Notes under the pieces: generated by a model
What the model was told of the DNA's origin: nothing
Seen by the model: only the letters and a program-made list of their open reading frames with translations
Database searches by the model: none
Program-made: the position numbers and the translations under genes
Assembly (NCBI GenBank): GCA_029979565.1
Contig: JAPOHG010000002.1
Coordinates: 62,001-126,000, forward strand
DNA from: a bacterium
GTDB lineage: Bacteria; Bacteroidota; Bacteroidia; Flavobacteriales_D; Sanyastnellaceae
Direction: 5' to 3'
Length of the DNA stretch: 64,000 nt
Part shown: positions 10,116 through 18,828 of the stretch, in pieces
Layout of the letters: each line of letters starts with the position of its first letter
Position numbering within the stretch: the first letter of the stretch is position 1

Positions 10116-10937
10116 ATGGCAGAGAATTTATTGAAAGGCAAAAAGGGCATCATTTTCGGTGCATTGAACGACCAGTCAATCGCATGGAAAACGGCGATTC
10201 AAGCGCACGCTCAAGGTGCAGAGTTGGTGTTGACCAACGCACCGGTTGCCATGCGCATGGGTGAAATCCATGAACTCGCAAAGCAAGTCGGTGGAGCCCC
10301 TGTGGTGCCGGCCGATGCGACCAGCGTGGAAGATTTGACCAACCTGTTTGAACAGGCCATGGAGCACTTTGGAGGCCAAGTGGATTTCGTATTGCACTCG
10401 ATTGGCATGAGCCCGAACGTGCGCAAAGGCAAGCACTACACCGACATCAATTACAACTGGCTGCAAACGACCCTCGACGTCTCCGCCATCAGTTTGCACA
10501 AAACCTTGGCGGTTGCGAAGAAGCTGGATGCCATCAGTGAGTGGGGCAGTGTTGTAGCATTGACCTACATTGCGGCGCAGCGTATTTTCCCGGATTACGG
10601 AGACATGGCGGATGCCAAGAGCTTGCTGGAAAGCATCACGCGCAGTTTCGGTTACCACTATGGGGTTGAGAAGAAAGTACGCATCAACACCGTCAGCCAA
10701 AGTCCGACAGTGACAACCGCCGGAAGTGGTGTCAAGGGATTTGATGAATTTATCGCTTACAGTGAGTCCATGAGCCCACTGGGCAATGCGGACGGTCTGG
10801 CCTGTGCAGATTACTGCATTTCATTGTTCAGCGATCTTACGCGTTTTGTCACCATGCAAAACTTATTCCACGATGGAGGTTTCTCCAATACGGGAGTCAG
10901 CCAAGAGGTGATTGGAAAATTCGGTCCAGACGCCTGA
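10116..10937 (+). CDS. fabI: Enoyl-[acyl-carrier-protein] reductase (NADH)
   Basis: KKGIIFGALNDQSIAWKTA, LHSIGMSP, LTYIAAQRIFPDYGDMADAKSLLESITR, RINTVSQSPTVTTAGSGVKGF. Confidence 0.93.
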   Translation: MAENLLKGKKGIIFGALNDQSIAWKTAIQAHAQGAELVLTNAPVAMRMGEIHELAKQVGGAPVVPADATSVEDLTNLFEQAMEHFGGQVDFVLHSIGMSPNVRKGKHYTDINYNWLQTTLDVSAISLHKTLAVAKKLDAISEWGSVVALTYIAAQRIFPDYGDMADAKSLLESITRSFGYHYGVEKKVRINTVSQSPTVTTAGSGVKGFDEFIAYSESMSPLGNADGLACADYCISLFSDLTRFVTMQNLFHDGGFSNTGVSQEVIGKFGPDA

Positions 10938-10944
10938 AATTCTT

Positions 10945-11030
10945 GAGTTTTCGCGCAACCTGACGGATGCTTTCTGCGTAGGAACATGCGTGGCGATACG
11001 CCGGCAACCTCCCGGCGACATGCGCTATAA
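10945..11030 (+). promoter_or_regulatory. Candidate structured cis-regulatory leader of thrABC (SAM-riboswitch-like core, unproven)
   Basis: About 90 nt fabI-thrA intergenic region with adjacent hairpins GGCG-ATA-CGCC and GCCGG-CAACCTC-CCGGC, containing CGGCAACC, then GCGCTATAAATGG; ACATGCG occurs on both sides. Confidence 0.35.
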
Positions 11031-11042
11031 ATGGAATTTAGG

Positions 11043-13508
11043 ATGGAAGTATTGAAGTTTGGAGGCTCATCGCTGGTTTCTGCTGAAGCCATGCAGCGTG
11101 TTCGGGACGTGCTCATTGCTCGTCGAGGCACGCAGCGTATTGTGGTGTGCTCAGCCATGGGTGGGGTGACCAACGCGCTCATTCAAATCGGGTTGAAAGC
11201 CGCCCAAGGAGATCCGGGCCATGCGAAGCTCTTGGACGATTTGATTCAACGGCACCGCGCGACGTTGGATGAGTTAGGCATGGACGCGAATGCCCCTGTT
11301 CGATCGGAGTTGCAAGAGAAATTCGACCGGCTTCGTTCCCTTTGTTCGGGTATTTGCTTGCTTGAAGAACTCAGCGCCAAAAGCATGGACCAATTGGTCT
11401 CTTTTGGAGAACGGTTGGCGGTGCCCATGGTGAATGCCTGGTTGGACCAAGCCGGACTCAAAACCCGACGAGTTGATGCACGTGAATGGATTGCCACCGA
11501 CGACCAATTTGGTGCTGCAGAGGTGAATCGGAAAGCCTCTTATCAAAACATTCAAGCTGGAGTACAAGCCGATGATTCTTTTGAAGTGCTCATCACAGAG
11601 GGATTTATCGGGCGAACGGCTGCGGGCGAAACAACGACCTTGGGACGCGGAGGATCCGATTATACAGCCTCTTTGATTGCAAGCGCGATTGAAGCCGAAT
11701 GCTTGGAAAAATCCACGGACGTCCCGGGTATGCTGACGGCCGACCCTCGCATGGTACCTGGAGCCCAGGTGATTGACGAAATGAGTTATGAGGAAGCGAT
11801 GGAATTGTGCCATTTTGGAGCCAAAGTCATCTATCATCCTACGATTGCCCCGTTGCGCGACAAGGGCATCCCTTTGATTGTCCGCAGCACCTTTAATTCT
11901 GAAGCACCGGGAACCCGCATCGTATCTCAACCATCGAAAGCTGTTACAGTCCGAGGTCTATCGAGCGTTGACGGGATTGCCTTGTTGACATTGGAAGGCG
12001 GTTCGCTGATTGGGCGACCGGGTTTTTCAAGTCGCATTTTCTCTGCCTTGGCACAGGCCGGAGTGAATGTTACCCTCATTACCCAAAGTTCATCCGAGAA
12101 CAGTTTGACAGTGGGCATCGCTGAGAGTGATCTCGATGCCGGCTTGGCGGCTCTCGAATCTGATTTGGCCTCGGACATTACCCTCAATCGACTCGCACCG
12201 ATTCGCGTAGATGAATCGTTGAGCATTGTCGCATTGGTTGGCACCGGCATGGAACGTGCGATAGGCGTGAGCGGAAAGGCCTTTAAAGCGCTCGCTGATT
12301 CTCGGGTCAACATCCGAGCCATCGCCCAAGGAAGCACCGAGCGCAACATCAGCATTGTGGTGAACACCCCGGACGTTCCAGAAGCGTTGCGGGCACTTCA
12401 CCGGTCGTTTTTTGACGAGCAGCCGGAACCATGCGTTCAAGTGTTTTGTGCGGGCGTTGGTCAAGTTGGACGGGAATTCATTGGCCAATGGGCGAATACC
12501 AAGTCTGCGATGGAGGCCCAACTCGGTTGCCCCATCAAACTTGTAGGCCTTGCGAACAGCACGGCTTTTGCGTTGGACTCCAATGGCTTGGAGGCAGACC
12601 TTCAGGCGCTGCATCAGGCTGAAGGAGCCCAAACCGCATCGAATCCATTGGAGGCTTTGCAAGCCTTTCACGCGCTTCCTGGAAATCGAAAAATATACGT
12701 TGACAATTCAGCTGCTGAATCGGTCGCTGATGCGGGTGTCGAAGCGCTTAAACTGGGCATGGGGTATGTGTGTTCCAATAAAATTGCCGCCACTCGCTCC
12801 ATGGAGGATTGGCGCTTGTTGCAGGCTTGTGGACCTCGGTTCAAGAACGAAACCAATGTGGGGGCTGCGCTTCCTATTCTGCACGGCCTGCGTTCTATGT
12901 TGGAAACCGGAGACCGCATCAAGCGCATCGAAGCGGTGCTCAGCGGTTCAGTGAACTACATTTTTAGTGCATTGGATGAAGGGGTCAAATTCAGTGATGC
13001 CGTCCGTGATGCAGGTGCCAAGGGCTATACCGAACCTGACGCTCGAATGGATCTGAGCGGGATGGATGTGGCTCGAAAAGTGCTCATCTTAGCGCGTATG
13101 TGTGGAGCTGAATTGACATTGAATGAGGTGGAGGTGAATGGTTTTCTTCCAGCGGCTGCATTCGACGGCAGCGCAGAGGGGTTCATGGCACAGTTGGATG
13201 CCTTGGGCGAGCGCGTTGATGCCATGGCTGCAGAAGCCAAAGGTGGAGGGAAGCGTTTGCGATTTGTTGCAACTTGGAGTCCTGAGACGGGGTGTTCATG
13301 CGCGTTGAAGGCGCTCGACGCTTCACACGCCTTTTACGCATTGGAAGGAACGGACAACGCGGTATCCATTCTTTCGGATCGTTATGCTGATAAACCCCTT
13401 GTCATTCAAGGCGCAGGGGCAGGCGGTGCCCTCACGGCAAGTGGCGTGTTGGCCGATGTGTATGCGGTTGCACGTTGGATGCTCACCCAAGATGCTGTGC
13501 AATCATGA
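11043..13508 (+). CDS. thrA: Bifunctional aspartate kinase / homoserine dehydrogenase I
   Basis: MEVLKFGGSSLV, TLGRGGSDYTASLIASAIEAE, ACT repeats, C-terminal homoserine dehydrogenase (VLSGSVNYIFSALDEG, AKGYTEPDARMDLSGMDVARK). ORF also has an in-frame ATG at 11031. Confidence 0.95.
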   Translation: MEVLKFGGSSLVSAEAMQRVRDVLIARRGTQRIVVCSAMGGVTNALIQIGLKAAQGDPGHAKLLDDLIQRHRATLDELGMDANAPVRSELQEKFDRLRSLCSGICLLEELSAKSMDQLVSFGERLAVPMVNAWLDQAGLKTRRVDAREWIATDDQFGAAEVNRKASYQNIQAGVQADDSFEVLITEGFIGRTAAGETTTLGRGGSDYTASLIASAIEAECLEKSTDVPGMLTADPRMVPGAQVIDEMSYEEAMELCHFGAKVIYHPTIAPLRDKGIPLIVRSTFNSEAPGTRIVSQPSKAVTVRGLSSVDGIALLTLEGGSLIGRPGFSSRIFSALAQAGVNVTLITQSSSENSLTVGIAESDLDAGLAALESDLASDITLNRLAPIRVDESLSIVALVGTGMERAIGVSGKAFKALADSRVNIRAIAQGSTERNISIVVNTPDVPEALRALHRSFFDEQPEPCVQVFCAGVGQVGREFIGQWANTKSAMEAQLGCPIKLVGLANSTAFALDSNGLEADLQALHQAEGAQTASNPLEALQAFHALPGNRKIYVDNSAAESVADAGVEALKLGMGYVCSNKIAATRSMEDWRLLQACGPRFKNETNVGAALPILHGLRSMLETGDRIKRIEAVLSGSVNYIFSALDEGVKFSDAVRDAGAKGYTEPDARMDLSGMDVARKVLILARMCGAELTLNEVEVNGFLPAAAFDGSAEGFMAQLDALGERVDAMAAEAKGGGKRLRFVATWSPETGCSCALKALDASHAFYALEGTDNAVSILSDRYADKPLVIQGAGAGGALTASGVLADVYAVARWMLTQDAVQS

Positions 13509-14428
13509 AACATCGCATTGAAGTGTGGGCTCCGGCTACGGTAGCAAATATGAACGTTGGATTTGATGCGTTGGGCTGTGCCCTTTCCGCACCCGGAGAA
13601 CGGATGATTTTGCACCGTACTTCCGATGCAGGGGATGTGCGCATTCGAGCAATTCACGGCGCAGATCTGGATGTGGATCCCGAAAAAAATGTCGCAACCA
13701 TCGCGGCTAAAAGCTTGCTTGAATCCTTGGGAAATCCCTGCGGTCTGGAGCTCGAAATTTTTAAATCCATCTTGCCGGGGAGTGGCATTGGTTCGAGTGC
13801 TGCGAGCGCTGCTGCAGCGGTCGTGGGCGTCAATGCATTGCTTGATGCCGGACTCCGCCCGGACGAATTGATTCCTTTTGCACTGGACGGTGAGTCGTTC
13901 GCCAGCGGTGCACGGCACGCTGATAATGTGGCGCCTGCTTTGCTTGGCGGGTTGGTCATTTGCCCGCCTGAGGGTCCTCCCGTCGCCATCCCTGCGCTTG
14001 AGAACTGGTCATTGGTGATTCTTCATCCCCATGTTCCCATCAAGACCTCGGAGGCGCGAGCTGTGTTGCCCGACCAAGTGAAATTGAAGGATGCCGCCGT
14101 TCAAGCAGCGTGGTTCGGGACGTTTGTGGCGGCATGCCACAGGGGGGACGACACAGCAGCAGCCTATGCACTGGAGGACTTGTTGGTGGGGCCGCATCGA
14201 TCGCCCCTCATTCCGCATTATGAAGAGATCCGGTCCGTGGCATTTGCCCATGGCGCTCGCGCCGGTGGCATTTCCGGAAGTGGTCCTTCCACATTTTGGG
14301 TGGCATTGGATGCCTCCACCGCTGAAGGGATCGCCCAGGTTTTATCCGATTTGATGCAGCAGCATTCCGTAGCCTTTTCCATTCACATTTCGGCCATTTC
14401 CGGTCGTGGAGCCCATCCCATTTCATGA
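13505..14428 (+). CDS. thrB: Homoserine kinase
   Basis: GHMP kinase: WAPATVANMNVGFDALG, LPGSGIGSSAASAAAAVVG, GAR.GGISGSGPSTFW. ATG at 13505 overlaps the thrA TGA (ATGA). Confidence 0.94.
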   Translation: MKHRIEVWAPATVANMNVGFDALGCALSAPGERMILHRTSDAGDVRIRAIHGADLDVDPEKNVATIAAKSLLESLGNPCGLELEIFKSILPGSGIGSSAASAAAAVVGVNALLDAGLRPDELIPFALDGESFASGARHADNVAPALLGGLVICPPEGPPVAIPALENWSLVILHPHVPIKTSEARAVLPDQVKLKDAAVQAAWFGTFVAACHRGDDTAAAYALEDLLVGPHRSPLIPHYEEIRSVAFAHGARAGGISGSGPSTFWVALDASTAEGIAQVLSDLMQQHSVAFSIHISAISGRGAHPIS

Positions 14429-15687
14429 AGTATTTCAGCATTACATCGCCTTCCATTCGACGAAGTTTCGCTGCTGCGTTGCGGGAGGGATTGGCGCCGG
14501 ATCGAGGCTTGTACGTTCCCGCGCACATTCCCCGGGTGGAGTGGTCAAGCTTGAGCGGAGTAGCGTTGCCTGAATTGGCAACACGCATGCTTTTTCCGTA
14601 TGTAGACGGCGCAATTACTGAAGTGGAATTACATGACCTCATGGAGGACGCACTGAATTTCGAAATTCCGCTCGTTCATGTGGAGGGCAACGTGAGTCAA
14701 TTGGAGCTTTTCCGAGGTCCCACAGCCGCTTTCAAGGATGTGGGCGCCCGGGTCATGTCCCGTTTGCTCGGTGCGACTTCTACCGAACGCCTAACGGTGC
14801 TTGTTGCGACTTCAGGCGATACGGGGTCGGCAGTCGCGCAGGGATTTTTCAATGTACCCGGAATTGATGTGGTTATTCTATATCCGAGTGGCCGAATCAG
14901 CCGCATTCAGGAGCAACAGCTTACAACCGTGGGGGCAAATGTTCGAGCCGTCGAGGTTCAAGGTGCGTTTGACGATTGCCAGCGCCTGGTGAAGGAGGCC
15001 TTTTTGGATGAGCAGGTGCAATCCTGTCGTCCCCTTACAAGTGCAAATTCCATCAACATCGGTCGCTGGATTCCACAGTCAATTTACTATGCCTGGGCCA
15101 CCTTGCAAGCCGATGAGTCGTTGGATTTTATCGTGCCAAGCGGGAATTTTGGCAACATCGCTGCAGGAATTTTGGCACAACGTATGGGGATGCCTTGTTC
15201 AGGATTCCATGCGGCTGTTAACGCCAACGATGTCATGGAGCATTACATGCGCACGGGGCATTACCGACCAACCGAGTCCAAAGCAACCATTTCCAATGCG
15301 ATGGACGTTGGCGATCCCAGCAACCGTCCTCGGCTGGAATGGTTGTACGAATCGAGTATCTCAAAGATGCAAAGCGAGTTCCATGTGCAATCCGTTTCAG
15401 AGGAGGCGACACGTCGCGCCATGTTGAGGCTCTGGGAGCACTCAGGCCTGCTGGTCTGTCCGCACACGGCCATTGGCTTTGAGGCGGCCTCTCGGTCGTC
15501 CCGTGGGGCACACCAGGTGGTGCTTGCAACAGCGCATGCAGCAAAATTTGGCGGTGTCGTTGAAGAAGCAACGGGGCAATCACCTGAGATTCCGGAATCA
15601 TTGCTGGGTTGCTTGGATAAGCCGAAAGAGAGCACTTTGTTGCCAGCGGATTATGCCGCGTTTCGGTCGTATTTGCTTCAAGCCTGA
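14425..15687 (+). CDS. thrC: Threonine synthase
   Basis: PTAAFKDVGARVMSRLL (PLP lysine), LVATSGDTGSAVAQGF, VPSGNFGNIAAGILAQRMG. ATG at 14425 overlaps the thrB TGA. Confidence 0.95.
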   Translation: MKYFSITSPSIRRSFAAALREGLAPDRGLYVPAHIPRVEWSSLSGVALPELATRMLFPYVDGAITEVELHDLMEDALNFEIPLVHVEGNVSQLELFRGPTAAFKDVGARVMSRLLGATSTERLTVLVATSGDTGSAVAQGFFNVPGIDVVILYPSGRISRIQEQQLTTVGANVRAVEVQGAFDDCQRLVKEAFLDEQVQSCRPLTSANSINIGRWIPQSIYYAWATLQADESLDFIVPSGNFGNIAAGILAQRMGMPCSGFHAAVNANDVMEHYMRTGHYRPTESKATISNAMDVGDPSNRPRLEWLYESSISKMQSEFHVQSVSEEATRRAMLRLWEHSGLLVCPHTAIGFEAASRSSRGAHQVVLATAHAAKFGGVVEEATGQSPEIPESLLGCLDKPKESTLLPADYAAFRSYLLQA

Positions 15688-16544
15688 AGGCTGGACTGAA
15701 AGGATGATGCCATTCGGGCAATGGCTTCACCTTGCGACGCCAGCGCGAGTTGGGCCGGGGGTCCCCAGGGCGTGGGATTTACATCGACCACGTAGAGTTG
15801 GTTCGTTGTTCGATCACGCAAGGCATCAAACTCAGCATAATCCACGTTCATGCCTTGGGCCAGACGGTGGATGCATTTTTCCTCTGCCGCCGAGAATGGT
15901 GAATCCGCCAGTAGTTCCACACGGACGGTTTCATTTGTGAAACGACGGGTGGCTGCTTTGTACTTCTTGTAAACCACTGGAAAGTCCTTTCGAACATAGA
16001 CCACCCGATAATCAAAAAATTCATCGTTCTCGTCACGGTTGTCGATTTCGCGTTGGTACACCACGTTTTCTTGCACCTGATCGGGAACGATGGGACCTTG
16101 AATCAGGACTCCATCGTGCTGGGCATTTTCATCGCTTTTTACCACCAGCGGTCCATGATGCGTGGTGGGATCTATGCGCATGCCGTAACCAAAAGCGGCT
16201 TGGTGTGCTTTTTCCAGGGTACCCTTGCTGATGTCGTTGCAATGAAGATTCCACCAAGCAGCCGCATGCAGTGCAGCTGGAATGGCCGCCGTGTCCTTGT
16301 GCGTAGCGTCTTCAAACTTAATTCCAAGCACGGCATCGCTGCGTTTGCGGTTGGTGAGTTCCCAACCGAGGCTTCGGGTGATTTTGTACAGTGCCGCTCT
16401 TCGCGAAGGCATGTCCGGCCATACCTGGACAACGGGAGGGCGCCTGCGGTAACGAAGGCACTGAGTCAGCCACCAGAAGCCATGCCGGCATTGCTTCCAA
16501 AGGCGTTCAAAAAAGGGCAGGGTCGAAGGGTAATTTGCCCACAT
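15678..16544 (-). CDS. Uncharacterised ATP-grasp-like protein
   Basis: GPLVVKSDENAQHDGVLIQGPI, VYQREIDN...DYRVVYVRKDFPVVYKKYK, DYAEFDALRDRTTNQLYVVDVNPTPWGPP resemble ATP-grasp nucleotide and metal motifs. Confidence 0.6.
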   Translation of the reverse strand: MWANYPSTLPFFERLWKQCRHGFWWLTQCLRYRRRPPVVQVWPDMPSRRAALYKITRSLGWELTNRKRSDAVLGIKFEDATHKDTAAIPAALHAAAWWNLHCNDISKGTLEKAHQAAFGYGMRIDPTTHHGPLVVKSDENAQHDGVLIQGPIVPDQVQENVVYQREIDNRDENDEFFDYRVVYVRKDFPVVYKKYKAATRRFTNETVRVELLADSPFSAAEEKCIHRLAQGMNVDYAEFDALRDRTTNQLYVVDVNPTPWGPPAQLALASQGEAIARMASSFQSSLQA

Positions 16545-16547
16545 GAC

Positions 16548-17237
16548 TCAATCCTCAGCGATGGGTTTCCACTTTTTGATCTCCGAGACCCGTCCGCATT
16601 GCTGGAGCAAGAAATCACGTTCCCATTTCAATCCACGCGCAGGGCTGTATTCACGGGCGTAAAAGATGATTTGCAAGTGCAGGTCGTTCCATCGCTCTCG
16701 GGGGAAAAGGCGCTTGGCGTCGCGCTCGGTTTGCTCCACGTTTTTTCCACTGGAAAGCCCCCAGCGAAACATGAGGCGATGGATGTGGGTGTCGACAGGA
16801 AAGGCCGGAACACCGAAGGCCTGGGACATGACCACGGATGCAGTCTTGTGCCCAACACCAGGGAGGGCTTCGAGGGCTTCAAAATCAGCGGGCACTTCTC
16901 CCGCATGCGTTTCGATTAACATTTCGCTCAACCGATGAATGTTTTTTGATTTGGCTGGCGACAAGCCACACGGTCGAATAATGGCTTTGATTTCTTCGAC
17001 CTTCAATTGCACCATTTGCTGTGGCGTGTTGGCCAAGTCAAAGAGCGCAGGTGTCACCTGGTTAACACGTTCATCGGTGCATTGAGCGGACAAAAGCACG
17101 GCGATGAGGAGTGTATACGGATCCACGTGATCCAGCGGTACCGGTGGATTTGGATACAACCGCTGCAGCTCAGCCATGATGTATGCGACTTTTTCGGCCT
17201 TATTCATGGGATGGCGATGCAATGGGTTTCGTGGCAT
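16548..17237 (-). CDS. nth: Endonuclease III
   Basis: HhH-GPD: LLSAQCTDERVNQVTPALF, LEALPGVGHKTASVVMSQAFGVPAFPVDTHIHRLMFRWGL. The C-terminus lacks an obvious 4-Cys Fe-S loop (only one Cys, QQCGRV), unlike classical Nth. Confidence 0.9.
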   Translation of the reverse strand: MPRNPLHRHPMNKAEKVAYIMAELQRLYPNPPVPLDHVDPYTLLIAVLLSAQCTDERVNQVTPALFDLANTPQQMVQLKVEEIKAIIRPCGLSPAKSKNIHRLSEMLIETHAGEVPADFEALEALPGVGHKTASVVMSQAFGVPAFPVDTHIHRLMFRWGLSSGKNVEQTERDAKRLFPRERWNDLHLQIIFYAREYSPARGLKWERDFLLQQCGRVSEIKKWKPIAED

Positions 17238-17736
17238 CTTCAGAAGTCAGCCACAAGCGGAGGGACGTACCGTTGGTGTTCAGGGTGAATTCGTTGACTT
17301 GGTCATCAAAGAGCTCATGAAACCCTTGGCTGCTCGCGAAACGAGCCAAATCAATCGCTGCCGTCCCGGATTCGAGGTACACGAAAGTGATGTCGTAATC
17401 GACCTCTTTCCCAATGAATGTCCAGTCCAAGGCGCGTCCTGTCGAATCCGTGAGCAGCCAATTGGCCGTAGTGTAAGCGTCTATGGCAGCATCGGCCGAT
17501 GGATGTTCCTGTTCGTCTCCCAGCCTCCACAGGACGGGTTCTGCCTCCATTTGATTCAGGGCTGATTCGAGGTCATCCGTGAAAACGCGTAAAATACCTT
17601 GCCACGTGGAAGTCTCGGCATTCCATTGAAGATCGAAGCGGCTGTAGTGAAAATCGTGACTTTCGGCATGTGCAATCCCAGGGGCTTGCAGCGTTGCTGA
17701 CAAAAGAATTGCCACAATCAAGGCTTGGAGTTGCAT
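17200..17736 (-). CDS. DUF6702-like secreted protein
   Basis: Signal peptide (LIVAILLSATLQAPGIAHA) then HDFHYSRFDLQWNAETSTWQGILRVFTDDLESAL, typical of the Bacteroidota family annotated DUF6702. Confidence 0.65.
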   Translation of the reverse strand: MQLQALIVAILLSATLQAPGIAHAESHDFHYSRFDLQWNAETSTWQGILRVFTDDLESALNQMEAEPVLWRLGDEQEHPSADAAIDAYTTANWLLTDSTGRALDWTFIGKEVDYDITFVYLESGTAAIDLARFASSQGFHELFDDQVNEFTLNTNGTSLRLWLTSEDATKPIASPSHE

Positions 17737-18828
17737 GGAACAAAATTAGGACGTGGTAACTTGCGAAGCATGAGGGAAGGCATAAACTTGTTGGAATCTG
17801 CTTCACCGACCATGATTTCCGAAATGGCTCGCCAGTGCTGGAACGAAATGGACTCAAATCAATCCATCGTCATCACGGCTCATCGCTCGCCTGACGGCGA
17901 TGCGGTGGGTGCGGCATTGGGGTTTCATCACCACCTGAAGGCAATGGGTTTGACCACTTCGGTTGTGCTCCCTGACCGTTTCCCTTCTTTTTTGAACTGG
18001 ATGCCAGAAGCGGATGGTATTTGCTTTTACGATGAGGAAACAGAATCTGCCACACAGTTGCTCCATGCGGCGGATGTAATCTGGTGCTTGGATTTCAATG
18101 GGTTGGATCGGGTTGGAAAGATGGAAGAAGCCTTGCGTGAAGCACCGGGACGCAAATGGGTGGTTGACCATCACCAATTGCCCGATGATTTTGCGGACTG
18201 CTTGCTCTCGGACCCAACGTGCGGATCCACTTGTGAATTGCTGGTGGACTTGATTGTGGGTTGGGGCCAAGGCGAATTGCTAACGCACGATGCGATGGCT
18301 TGTTTTTATGTTGGCATCATGACGGATACGGGGTCGTTTCGGTTTCCCTCGGTGACAGCGCATACCCACGCCGTGTTGGCGCATTTTATGTCCCGTGGTT
18401 TGGAACATGCATCAATCCACCAGAAAACATTTGATGAGCAATCCTTGAACCGTGTTCAATTGCAGGGATTTGCCATGAGCCAACGGCTGCATGTGTTCAA
18501 CGATTATGGGTTGGCCATCGTAGGGCTGGAGCGGGCTGATCTGAATCGATTCCATTACGAGTCGGGAGACACAGAGGGGTTGGTAAACAAAGTATTGGGC
18601 TTGGCTGGAGTGGGAGTGGCCATCATGGCCCGAGAAGCGGAACCCGGTTTGATCAAACTGAGCTTGCGTTCTGCAGGGGACTTCAGTGTTCGGGATTTGG
18701 CTGCGGCTGAATTTGGCGGTGGAGGACACAAAAATGCGGCGGGAGGCGTGGTGAAGGGAATGTCCATGCCGCAATTCATCGAATTCGTGAGCACGCGGCT
18801 TTCGGACTGGTTCAATGCCGGCGTATGA
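17725..18828 (+). CDS. DHH/DHHA1 phosphoesterase (NrnA-like)
   Basis: ITAHRSPDGDAVGAALGFHHHL, WVVDHHQLPD, GIMTDTGSFRFPSV, GGGGHKNAAGGV. True start may be downstream (17770 or 17815). Confidence 0.92.
   Translation: MELHGTKLGRGNLRSMREGINLLESASPTMISEMARQCWNEMDSNQSIVITAHRSPDGDAVGAALGFHHHLKAMGLTTSVVLPDRFPSFLNWMPEADGICFYDEETESATQLLHAADVIWCLDFNGLDRVGKMEEALREAPGRKWVVDHHQLPDDFADCLLSDPTCGSTCELLVDLIVGWGQGELLTHDAMACFYVGIMTDTGSFRFPSVTAHTHAVLAHFMSRGLEHASIHQKTFDEQSLNRVQLQGFAMSQRLHVFNDYGLAIVGLERADLNRFHYESGDTEGLVNKVLGLAGVGVAIMAREAEPGLIKLSLRSAGDFSVRDLAAAEFGGGGHKNAAGGVVKGMSMPQFIEFVSTRLSDWFNAGV

Noticed and set aside
10986-11030. Short ORF MRGDTPATSRRHAL* as a threonine attenuator leader peptide
   Set aside because: Only two Thr and no Thr/Ile run as in known thr leaders; more likely a by-product of the structured leader.
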